Shown here: positions 1-6,821 of the stretch, one piece after another
How positions within the stretch are numbered: the stretch's first letter is position 1
Layout of the letters: every line of letters begins with the position of its first letter
Assembly (NCBI GenBank): GCA_945834405.1
Contig: CAMAHD010000017.1
Coordinates: 1-32,142, forward strand
DNA: 32,142 nt
Reading direction: 5' to 3'
From: an uncultured Prevotella sp.
Lineage (GTDB): Bacteria > Bacteroidota > Bacteroidia > Bacteroidales > Bacteroidaceae
Position numbers and translations under genes: made by a program
The notes under the pieces: model-generated
The model's database searches: none
The model's input: only the letters and a program-made list of their open reading frames with translations
What the model was told of the DNA's origin: nothing

Positions 1-172
1 AAGATGCCATCTTGGGATTGATAAGACGATATTGCTCACTATACGACATGTAACGACGCTATAAATAATAAAGGTGGATTTATATAGAATACTCCTCAAG
101 TCAAGCCGCTATACCTTTGGGGTCAAACTGACTTGAACGGAGAAGGAAGGCGACTTACTCGGATAATGCAAG

Positions 173-216
173 GGCAGACAAAGAGTTGTTTGAGCGCAGT
201 CAAACAACTGTCTGCC
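173..216. repeat. Long bulged hairpin
   Basis: The arms at 184-193 (AGTTGTTTGA) and 200-209 are perfect inverted repeats around a 6-nt loop. The stem continues with GGCAGAC at 173-179 pairing with 210-216, leaving a 4-nt AAAG bulge on the left side only. This gives 17 paired bases in total. No T-run follows on either strand, so it does not look like a simple intrinsic terminator. Confidence 0.75.
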
Positions 217-350
217 TGCTGTTAAAAATTGCTTTGAGCGCAACCGTTTCAACTCAGCATTTTCCTGTACAAAAGACCCTTGCAGAGACAATTTTGAGCT
301 TCCGTTACAATATTTTCATCCCCATAGGCATTTTATTGGAAGTTTTTTTC

Positions 351-358
351 TAAATTTG
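351..358 (+). promoter_or_regulatory. Probable -7 promoter box for miaA
   Basis: TAAATTTG matches the Bacteroidota consensus TAnnTTTG. It would place transcription start near 362 and give a leader of about 38 nt before the ATG at 400. No clean TTTG is present at the usual upstream distance, so confidence is moderate. Confidence 0.45.
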
Positions 359-399
359 CAGGTCAACTCAATCACGGACATGAAAAGCGATACAGAAGA

Positions 400-1350
400 A
401 TGAAGACGGACATGCTGACCATATTGGGACCTACAGCCTGCGGTAAGACACAACTCGCCGCAGCAGTAGCAGAGCGAATCGAAGCTGAAATCATCAGCGC
501 CGACTCCAGACAGGTATATCGACGCATGGACATCGGCACAGGCAAAGACCTTGCTGACTATCACGTCAACGGCAGACTGATTCCTTATCATCTGATAGAC
601 ATCGCTGAACCCGGCAGCAAATACAACCTCTTCCAGTATCAACATGATTTTCTGCAAGTGTACAACAGCCTCAAGCAGAGACATGTCATGCCCTTACTGT
701 GCGGAGGAACAGGGCTGTATCTGGAGGCGGTATTGAAAGGTTACAAACTGGCGGCTGTTCCCGAAAACAAAGAACTCAGACGACAGTTGCAGGATAAATC
801 GCTCGACGAACTCACCCGGATTCTGCTTGAACTGAAAAAGAAAAACGGCTCCAACATGCACAACACGACGGATGTAGACACTGCCCAGCGTGCCATCAGA
901 GCCATTGAGATAGAAAGTTTCAACGGTGAACATCCTGCCGAAGGTGCCCAACTGCCGCCCATCCGCTCCCTGATTGTCGGCATCGACATCGACAGGGAAA
1001 AGAGGCGAGAGAAAATCAGCAAACGGCTTCGTCAACGTCTGGAAGAAGGCATGCTTGACGAGGTACGACAGCTGCTCGACTGCCATATTCCACCCGAAGA
1101 CCTCATCTACTACGGATTAGAATATAAATATGTAACGGAATATCTCATCGGACAGACCACCTATGACGAGATGGTCAGACAGCTTGAAATAGCCATCCAC
1201 CAGTTTGCCAAACGCCAGATGACATGGTTCAGGGGCATGGAACGGAGAGGATTCAACATCCACTGGATTTCGGCTGACAACGACATGGAGACCAAAGTGA
1301 ATCAGGTACTGCAACTACTCAAAACAGAACAGGAGGAAGACCACGTATGA
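400..1350 (+). CDS. miaA: tRNA dimethylallyltransferase MiaA
   Basis: This cytoplasmic enzyme transfers a dimethylallyl group to N6 of A37 in tRNAs that read codons starting with U. The 316-residue protein has the usual family length (about 300). It opens with a P-loop GPTACGKT at residues 10-17, where a Cys replaces the more common Ser, Ala or Val. The hallmark segment ISADSRQVYRRMDIGTGKD follows at 32-50 and contains the conserved Asp35. CGGTGLY near residue 102 and a C-terminal Arg/Lys-rich region ending in the QFAKRQMTWFR motif complete the family pattern. The ATG at 400 is preceded by a purine-rich stretch, and the P-loop position fits this start; an in-frame ATG at 412 is possible but would shorten the first strand. 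The stop overlaps the next gene's ATG by 4 bp (ATGA), so the two are probably co-transcribed. Confidence 0.97.
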   Translation: MKTDMLTILGPTACGKTQLAAAVAERIEAEIISADSRQVYRRMDIGTGKDLADYHVNGRLIPYHLIDIAEPGSKYNLFQYQHDFLQVYNSLKQRHVMPLLCGGTGLYLEAVLKGYKLAAVPENKELRRQLQDKSLDELTRILLELKKKNGSNMHNTTDVDTAQRAIRAIEIESFNGEHPAEGAQLPPIRSLIVGIDIDREKRREKISKRLRQRLEEGMLDEVRQLLDCHIPPEDLIYYGLEYKYVTEYLIGQTTYDEMVRQLEIAIHQFAKRQMTWFRGMERRGFNIHWISADNDMETKVNQVLQLLKTEQEEDHV

Positions 1351-2288
1351 ACGAACAGGAAAAGAACGGACGATGGGGAGTCATCTACTGCCCCAAACAC
1401 AGGCTGAAAAGCAACAGGAAACAATGGCTGAAGGTACAGAGTATTCTCGACCAGCGCAAGGTGAACTACGACTTTGTGCAAAGTGAAAGCAGTGAGAGCG
1501 TAGAGAGGCTGGTAAAGATGCTGATTGTCAACGGCTACAACACCATCATCATCGCTGGCGGCGACTCAGCTCTCAACGATGCCGTCAACTGCCTGATGAA
1601 GGAAGAACGCAGCATACGCGAAAGCATCTCCCTGGGTGTCATCCCCAACGGAGGTTTCAATGACTTCTCACGTTTCTGGGGATTCCGCGAGAGCAATCCC
1701 GAGCAGACCATCGACTGGCTGCTCAAACATCGTGTGCGCAAAATAGATTTAGGTTGCATCCGTTATCAGAACAAACACCAGGAGCAGTGCCATCGCTATT
1801 TCTTGAATTGTGTCAACATCGGTCTTTCTGCCGACATCATGAACCTGCGCCGTCAGACCCACAGCTTGTTGGGTTCTAAAACGCTTTCGTTTTTCATCTC
1901 CCTGATACTCATGCTCTTCCACCGCTTAGACTACAAGATGCATCTTTCCATCAACAGCGAAGAAATCAAGCGCAGGGTCATGACCATCTGCATCGGTTCG
2001 GGCCCCGGCTATGGTCAGACTCCCAATGCTGTCCCCTACAACGGGTTGTTGGATGTTTCCGCCGTTTATCATCCCGAAGTGATACAGCTGCTTGGCGGTT
2101 TATGGCTTCTTATAACAGGACGCTTTCTGAACCACAACTGCGTTCATCCGTTCCGCACGCAGGAAGTGACGGTTCACGAAGCCAAGCACGCCTTGGTAGG
2201 CGTTGACGGACGTCTGATTCAGACACCATCCGGTTCTTACCGAATTGAAGTTGAAAAAGAAGTCATCAATTTTCTGATACCAGATTAG
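1347..2288 (+). CDS. Diacylglycerol kinase-family (YegS/BmrU-type) lipid kinase
   Basis: The protein belongs to the DAGK/sphingosine-kinase catalytic-domain family, which phosphorylates a lipid hydroxyl group using ATP. The nucleotide-binding signature is visible as IIAGGDSALNDAVN (GGD at residues 71-73), and the second motif VIPNGGFNDFSR is at 98-109. In canonical members these read GGDGTLNEV and IPxGTxNDFAR, so Ser replaces the fourth Gly/Thr position and Gly-Gly replaces Gly-Thr. A C-terminal beta-rich domain ends with DGR and a hydrophobic strand, as in YegS. No signal peptide or clear membrane segment is seen. The start is fixed by the 4-bp overlap with miaA. The substrate cannot be told from sequence; diacylglycerol, undecaprenol and long-chain bases are all possible. 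The substrate is of interest because an inositol-lipid locus lies in the same window. Confidence 0.8.
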   Translation: MNEQEKNGRWGVIYCPKHRLKSNRKQWLKVQSILDQRKVNYDFVQSESSESVERLVKMLIVNGYNTIIIAGGDSALNDAVNCLMKEERSIRESISLGVIPNGGFNDFSRFWGFRESNPEQTIDWLLKHRVRKIDLGCIRYQNKHQEQCHRYFLNCVNIGLSADIMNLRRQTHSLLGSKTLSFFISLILMLFHRLDYKMHLSINSEEIKRRVMTICIGSGPGYGQTPNAVPYNGLLDVSAVYHPEVIQLLGGLWLLITGRFLNHNCVHPFRTQEVTVHEAKHALVGVDGRLIQTPSGSYRIEVEKEVINFLIPD

Positions 2289-2364
2289 CATCACACTCAA
2301 GACAGGTTCGATAAATGATTCTCTTTTCGTTGATTCTTATAGACACATTCCGAAGAATGGCAGC

Positions 2365-2428
2365 AGTACTCCCGTCTGAGTACTCCAGTACTTAGGCGGG
2401 AGTACCGAAGTACTCAGACGGGAGTACT
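2365..2428. repeat. Perfect 20-bp inverted repeat, AGTACT-rich
   Basis: The arm at 2365-2384 begins and ends with AGTACT, and the arm at 2409-2428 is its exact reverse complement. They are separated by 24 nt that contain another AGTACT (2387-2392). The block lies between the convergent ends of the lipid kinase and the Crp-like gene, where a shared terminator would be expected. It could form a 20-bp stem. Confidence 0.85.
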
Positions 2429-2512
2429 GGTGTAATGCAGGTCGGAGTACTGGTGTAATGTTGGTCGGAGTACTGGTGTAATGCAGGGCTGAGTACTGGT
2501 GTAAGATTACCC
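2421..2512. repeat. 23-bp tandem repeat, four copies
   Basis: The core GGAGTACTGGTGTAATG begins at 2421, 2444 and 2467, and a diverged fourth copy (TGAGTACTGGTGTAAG) begins at 2490, giving an exact period of 23 bp. The 6-nt linkers vary (CAGGTC, TTGGTC, CAGGGC). The last copy runs into the stop codon (2507-2509) of the minus-strand regulator gene. Including the adjacent inverted repeat, AGTACT occurs eight times between 2365 and 2497. Confidence 0.9.
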
Positions 2513-3217
2513 CAACACGGAAATCTTTTCCAGAGCGTCTTCGTCCAACAGCTTGATTTTGCGGCCATCAAGTCCTATCAGGTGTTCGGAGGCGAAAGCA
2601 GAGAGGGTGCGAATGGCATTGCTGGTTGTCATGTTCGACATGTTTGCCAGATCTTCACGGCTCAGATAGATGCTCAATGTGGAACCATCTTCCTCTACAC
2701 CATATTTCTCCTTCAGGGTAAGCAATGACTCGGCGAGACGACCACGGATATGCTTCTGTGTCAGATTGACCGTCAGCGAATCAGCCTCGCCAAGAATGGT
2801 GGCAAGCTGCTGGATGAAGAAGATGGCAAGACGGGTGTTCTGCTTGATGAGGTTCTTAATCATGGGGATGGGCATCAGACAGACGCGCGACTGTTCGATG
2901 GCAGCCGCCCCCGTATGGTAGTTCTCGCCCACAAATGCGGGTCGATAACCGAAAAGACTCTTTTCGTTGATGGCACGGATGATGATCTGATTGCGTTTGC
3001 CTGCTCCGTCCTTATATACCTTGACCTTTCCCTCAAGCAGACACATGAGGTACTCCGGCTCATCATTCTCGCTATAGAGAATTTCGTTCTTCTGATAAAT
3101 TCTGATTTCAATGTTTTCCACTAAATAGTGGCGTTGCTCCTCGCTGAGGACATCCCAAATAGCAGATATAGACTCTGCCACATCCCTTTTGTCTTCGACT
3201 TCTGTCTCTACAATCAT
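2507..3217 (-). CDS. Crp/Fnr-family transcriptional regulator
   Basis: The predicted 236-residue protein has a cyclic-nucleotide-binding-like beta-barrel over roughly residues 30-150. It contains FxxxxxEPEYLMCLLEGKVKVYK-like strands and the segment LFGYRPAFVGENYHTGAAAIE. A dimerisation helix follows, then a C-terminal winged helix at about 185-230 (LSREDLANMSNMTTSNAIRTLSAF) of the HTH_Crp type. The Gly-Glu-x6-Arg-(S/T) phosphate-binding pattern of true cAMP receptors is not seen, so the ligand is unknown. The frame can be extended to 3301, but the extra 28 residues (Cys- and Leu-rich) do not resemble the family, and AGGTAAGAAG sits just before the ATG at 3217. A -7 box at 3324-3331 would give a 19-nt leader for the longer form, so that form cannot be excluded. 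It is divergent from the glycogen operon and could control it, which is inference from position. Confidence 0.85.
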   Translation of the reverse strand: MIVETEVEDKRDVAESISAIWDVLSEEQRHYLVENIEIRIYQKNEILYSENDEPEYLMCLLEGKVKVYKDGAGKRNQIIIRAINEKSLFGYRPAFVGENYHTGAAAIEQSRVCLMPIPMIKNLIKQNTRLAIFFIQQLATILGEADSLTVNLTQKHIRGRLAESLLTLKEKYGVEEDGSTLSIYLSREDLANMSNMTTSNAIRTLSAFASEHLIGLDGRKIKLLDEDALEKISVLG

Positions 3218-3323
3218 CTTCTTACCTGTTAATGCCTGCTTCTTAAATTTGAGTAAATACAAAAGCCGTTTCCCCATGCAGACGCACAGAGGTCTGCCCA
3301 TGATTAAACGACTGAAACCCGTG

Positions 3324-3331
3324 CAAAGTTA
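3324..3331 (-). promoter_or_regulatory. Probable -7 box for the Crp-like gene
   Basis: On the minus strand this reads TAACTTTG, a match to TAnnTTTG. No TTTG lies at the normal upstream distance. Transcription would start near 3320, giving a leader of about 100 nt to the ATG at 3217 or 19 nt to the ATG at 3301. Confidence 0.4.
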
Positions 3332-3423
3332 CAAAAATTTGGTCAAAATAATCACATCACTCCATCAAAAACTGCTTGTAAGAAGAAAAATAAGATATTT
3401 TTTGAAAAATAATTGTGATTTTT

Positions 3424-3454
3424 TTTGCTGAAACATTGAAATTTGCTATCTTTG
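3424..3454 (+). promoter_or_regulatory. Promoter of the glycogen operon
   Basis: A -33 TTTG at 3424-3427 and a -7 TATCTTTG at 3447-3454 are separated by 19 nt, the expected Bacteroidota spacing. The predicted start near 3458 leaves a leader of about 85 nt before the ATG at 3545. Confidence 0.7.
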
Positions 3455-3544
3455 GAATCCAATAGGGAAAGGCGCAGGAAAAACACATCTACGCCGCCCG
3501 AAAAACCTAAAAGAACTTTGATTTGAAACCTTAAAATAGGAACT

Positions 3545-5491
3545 ATGAGTTATTTACGATTTGAAAAAGCTGTAATGACCAACCTTCAGGAGTCTTTACG
3601 TCGTGAATTGCTTCGTACAAACCGTTCGGGCGCCTATTCGTGCTCTACCATCGTAGACTGCAATACGCGCAAATATCATGGTTTGCTGGTTGTTCCCGTA
3701 CCAGAGTTAGACGATGAGAACCATGTGCTTCTCTCCTCTCTCGATGTAACCGTGATTCAGCATGGTGCTGAATTCAATCTCGGGTTGCACAAGTACCAGG
3801 GAAACCATTTCAGCCCGAATGGCCACAAGTATATCCGCGAGTTTGACTGCGACAAGGTGCCTACCACCATCTATCGCGTTGGTGGTGTTGTGCTGAAGAA
3901 AGAGGTAGTGTTCCAACACTACGAAGACCGCATTCTGCTGCGTTACACATTGGTTGACGCTCACTCTGCAACCACGCTGCGCTTCCGTCCCTTCCTCGCA
4001 TTCCGCAGTGTCAGACAGTTTACACATGAAAATGGTACTGCCAGTCGCGAGTACCATCCAGTGACCAATGGCATCCGCACCTGCATGTATGCAGGCTATC
4101 CGGATCTGTACATGCAGTTCAGCAAGAAGAACGAGTTTGTTTTTCAACCTGACTGGTATCGCGGTGTAGAATATCCCAAGGAGCAGGAACGTGGCTATGC
4201 CTCTAATGAGGACCTGTATGTTCCCGGCTACTTTGAGATGAACATCAAGAAGGGCGAGAGTATCGTCTTCGCTGCTTCTACCTCCTCTATCAGCACTACC
4301 AGCCTGAAGAACCTGTTTGAAGAAGAGTTGCAGGAGCGTGCCCCACGCGACAACTTCTTCCATTGTCTGGTCAATGCTGCTCACCAATTCCACAAACGCG
4401 AAAAGGAAGACCGCTACCTGCTGGCGGGTTATCCCTGGTTTAAGTGTCGCGCGCGCGACACCTTTATATCACTCCCCGGCCTGACCCTCGCCATCGACGA
4501 GCAAGACTACTTCGAGCTGGTGATGAATACGGCGATGCGCGGACTGCGTGAGTTCATGCACGGCGAAAAGCTGAGCGTAAGCATCTACGAGATTGAACAG
4601 CCCGACGTTCTGTTATGGGCCATTTGGGCAATACAGCAATATGCCAAGTTTGTAGGCAAAGAGGCCTGCTATGAAAAATATGGTGCACTGGTTGACGAAA
4701 TCGTACAGTATGTACTGAACGACAAACACCCCAACCTCCATCCCGACGAAAGCGGACTGGTTTACAGCAACGGACGTGACCGCGCTGTCACCTGGATGAA
4801 TTCTACTGCCAACGGACGTCCCGTCGTTCCGCGCAGCGGATATATCGTTGAGTTCAACGCTCTTTGGTATAACGCCTTGAAGTTTGCAGCTGCCATGTAC
4901 AGCGACCAGGGCAAGGAGAGCGATGCCGCTCTGCTGGAGGAACATGCAGAACGCTGCAAGAACTCATTTGTCAACACCTTCCTCAACGAGTATGGCTATC
5001 TGCTCGACTATGTAGACGGCAACATGATGGACTGGAGTGTACGTCCTAACATGATTTTTGCAGTGGCATTCGACTACTCACCGCTGAATCAAGAACAGAA
5101 GAAGAGCGTTCTTGATGTCTGCACACGCGAACTGCTCACCCCCAAGGGTCTGCGCTCGCTGTCTCCCAAGAGCGGTGGCTACAACCCCATGTACGTAGGT
5201 CCGCAGACACAGCGCGACTATGCCTACCATCAAGGTACCGCATGGCCCTGGCTGGGCGGTTTCTACATGGAAGCATGCCTGAAGCTCTATCGTCGCACCC
5301 GTCTGAGTTTCATCGAGCGTCAGATGGTTGGCTATGAAGACGAGATGAACTACCATGCCCTGGGAACCATCTCCGAGCTTTTCGACGGCAATCCGCCCTT
5401 CCACGGACGCGGTGGCATGTCCTTTGCCATGAATGTGGCAGAGATACTCCGCACGCTGAATTTACTTGAGAAATACACATACCAAAAATAA
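3545..5491 (+). CDS. Glycogen debranching enzyme (amylo-alpha-1,6-glucosidase family)
   Basis: The family cleaves alpha-1,6 branch points during glycogen turnover in the cytoplasm. The 648-residue protein has the two-part layout of bacterial GDEs. An N-terminal beta-sandwich (GDE_N, about 15-240) contains NRSGAYSCSTIVDCNTRKYHGLLV. It is followed by an (alpha/alpha)6 barrel (GDE_C, about 275-645) with AGYPWFKCRARDTFISLPGLTL, YHQGTAWPWLGGFYMEACLKL and GTISELFDGNPP. Glu611 of ISELFDG corresponds to the family's catalytic base. In the segment VTWMNSTANGRPVVPRSGYIVEFNALWYNAL, Asn419 occupies the place where GH133/AGL-type enzymes have a catalytic-acid Asp (TWMD). In the earlier motif, RARDT replaces WGRDT. 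No signal peptide is present. It is the first gene of a three-gene operon, 15 bp before the glycosyltransferase. Confidence 0.92.
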   Translation: MSYLRFEKAVMTNLQESLRRELLRTNRSGAYSCSTIVDCNTRKYHGLLVVPVPELDDENHVLLSSLDVTVIQHGAEFNLGLHKYQGNHFSPNGHKYIREFDCDKVPTTIYRVGGVVLKKEVVFQHYEDRILLRYTLVDAHSATTLRFRPFLAFRSVRQFTHENGTASREYHPVTNGIRTCMYAGYPDLYMQFSKKNEFVFQPDWYRGVEYPKEQERGYASNEDLYVPGYFEMNIKKGESIVFAASTSSISTTSLKNLFEEELQERAPRDNFFHCLVNAAHQFHKREKEDRYLLAGYPWFKCRARDTFISLPGLTLAIDEQDYFELVMNTAMRGLREFMHGEKLSVSIYEIEQPDVLLWAIWAIQQYAKFVGKEACYEKYGALVDEIVQYVLNDKHPNLHPDESGLVYSNGRDRAVTWMNSTANGRPVVPRSGYIVEFNALWYNALKFAAAMYSDQGKESDAALLEEHAERCKNSFVNTFLNEYGYLLDYVDGNMMDWSVRPNMIFAVAFDYSPLNQEQKKSVLDVCTRELLTPKGLRSLSPKSGGYNPMYVGPQTQRDYAYHQGTAWPWLGGFYMEACLKLYRRTRLSFIERQMVGYEDEMNYHALGTISELFDGNPPFHGRGGMSFAMNVAEILRTLNLLEKYTYQK

Positions 5492-5492
5492 T

Positions 5493-5498
5493 AGGAGG
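5493..5498 (+). promoter_or_regulatory. Strong Shine-Dalgarno AGGAGG
   Basis: A full AGGAGG lies 8 nt before the ATG at 5507. Bacteroidota mostly do not depend on Shine-Dalgarno pairing and their leaders are AT-rich, so this canonical site stands out from the other starts in the window. It may raise translation of the glycosyltransferase relative to its operon partners. Confidence 0.7.
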
Positions 5499-5506
5499 AA
5501 CGGTTT

Positions 5507-6775
5507 ATGAAAGTACTAATGTTTGGATGGGAGTATCCTCCTCATGTGTTCGGTGGTCTTGCCACCGCCAATTTCGGTATCAGTCAGGGTCTTCATGCCC
5601 AAGGAGATATCGAGACCATACTCTGTCTGCCAAAACCCTTTGGTGACGAGGACACCAGTGCAGCCACCATCGTGGCAATGAACTGCGTTCCCATCGCCTA
5701 TCGTGATGTAGACTATGACTACGTGAAGAATCGTGTGGGCAATATCATGTCGCCGGAGATGTACTATCGGCTTCGCGACCACATCTATGCCGACTTCAAC
5801 TACATGAATGTCAACGACCTGGGTGCCCTTGAGTTTGCAGGCGGCTATCCCGGCAATCTTCACGAAGAAATCAACAACTACTCTATCATTGCCGGCCAGG
5901 TGGCTCGCAGCTTCGACTTTGACATTATCCATGCACACGACTGGCTCACCTATCCCGCCGGCATCCACGCCAAGCAAGTGAGCGGCAAACCTCTTTGCAT
6001 CCATGTGCATGCGACAGACTTCGACCGCAGCCGCGGCAAGGTGAACCCCACCGTCTACTCTATCGAGAAGAACGGTATGGACTGGGCTGACTGTATCATG
6101 TGCGTGAGCGAGCTCACCCGTCAGACCGTCATCAACCAATACCATCAGGATCCGCGCAAGTGTTTTACCGTACACAATGCGGTTTATCCTCTGAAGAAAG
6201 AGTTTGACGAGATTCCACGTCCCGACCATACAGGCAAGGACAAGGTGGTTACCTTCCTGGGACGTATCACCATGCAAAAGGGTCCCGAGTATTTCGTTGA
6301 AGCAGCCAACATGGTGCTCCATCGTACGCGCAATGTCCGTTTCTGCATGGCAGGTTCGGGCGACATGATGGATGCCATGATTTATCTGGCAGCCGAACGC
6401 GGCATCGCTGACCGATTCCACTTCCCCGGCTTCATGCGAGGCAAGCAGGTGTACGAGTGTCTGAAAGACTCGGATGTATACGTCATGCCTTCCGTGAGCG
6501 AGCCTTTCGGCATCTCTCCCCTCGAAGCCATGCAGTGTGGCACACCGACCATCATCTCCAAGCAGAGCGGTTGCGCCGAGATTCTGCACAACTGTATCAA
6601 GGTAGACTACTGGGACATCCATGCCCTGGCAGACGCCATCTACTCCATCTGCGCCAACGACAGCCTCTTCAACTACCTGAAAGAGGAAGGCAAACGCGAG
6701 GTTGACCAGATTACATGGGAGAAGGTGGGTGCCTGGATACGCCAACTCTATCTTCAGACCCTGGGATGGGAATGA
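5507..6775 (+). CDS. GT4-family glycosyltransferase, probable glycogen synthase
   Basis: This 422-residue GT-B protein probably extends the alpha-1,4-glucan chain using a nucleotide sugar. The N-terminal domain carries the synthase-like opening MFGWEYPPHVFGGLA, and later IIHAHDWLTYPAGIHA and IHVHATDFDRSRGK. The C-terminal nucleotide-binding domain shows FLGRITMQKGPEYFVEAA and the GT4 E-x7-E motif in SEPFGISPLEAMQCGTPTI. These resemble archaeal/Bacteroidales glycogen synthases of GT4 more than the GT5 GlgA family. No membrane segment is seen, so it is cytosolic. It sits between the debranching enzyme and the GH57 protein, 46 bp before the latter, which supports a glycogen role over a cell-envelope role. 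A 409-codon open frame lies antisense to it, but has no recognisable domain. Confidence 0.9.
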   Translation: MKVLMFGWEYPPHVFGGLATANFGISQGLHAQGDIETILCLPKPFGDEDTSAATIVAMNCVPIAYRDVDYDYVKNRVGNIMSPEMYYRLRDHIYADFNYMNVNDLGALEFAGGYPGNLHEEINNYSIIAGQVARSFDFDIIHAHDWLTYPAGIHAKQVSGKPLCIHVHATDFDRSRGKVNPTVYSIEKNGMDWADCIMCVSELTRQTVINQYHQDPRKCFTVHNAVYPLKKEFDEIPRPDHTGKDKVVTFLGRITMQKGPEYFVEAANMVLHRTRNVRFCMAGSGDMMDAMIYLAAERGIADRFHFPGFMRGKQVYECLKDSDVYVMPSVSEPFGISPLEAMQCGTPTIISKQSGCAEILHNCIKVDYWDIHALADAIYSICANDSLFNYLKEEGKREVDQITWEKVGAWIRQLYLQTLGWE

Positions 6776-6821
6776 TTATCAACAGGAATAACAGACATCA
6801 GTAAAAATAAAGAATACGTTT

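Larger units (their letters stand above)
1..399. other. Non-coding leader upstream of miaA
   Basis: No convincing gene is seen here. Short open frames on the minus strand have no recognisable domain and cross the hairpin at 173-216. The stretch holds a TACCTTTG box at 112-119 that resembles a Bacteroidota -7 element but lacks a -33 partner, the hairpin, a 10-bp direct repeat TTTGAGCGCA at 189-198 and 233-242, and the probable miaA -7 box at 351-358. Confidence 0.6.
3218..3544. other. Divergent regulatory region between Crp-like gene and glycogen operon
   Basis: This AT-rich 327-bp stretch separates two divergent genes and carries a promoter box for each. TCACA at 3352-3356 (within TAATCACA) and TGTGA at 3414-3418 (within TGTGATT) are inverted half-sites of the kind Crp-family proteins bind. 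They are about 57 bp apart, which does not fit a single dimer site, so binding here is only a possibility. Confidence 0.5.

Noticed and set aside
109..291. A 60-codon minus-strand frame in the leader region
   Set aside because: It crosses the hairpin at 173-216, has no domain and no promoter or ribosome-binding signal.
2421..2512. Possible CRISPR array
   Set aside because: The unit is 23 bp with 6-nt linkers, so there are no spacers of normal size, and no cas genes are nearby.
5516..6745. A 409-codon open frame antisense to the GT4 glycosyltransferase
   Set aside because: It lies wholly within a clear GT-B gene on the other strand, has no recognisable domain, and its composition (His- and Val-rich) is typical of an antisense shadow.
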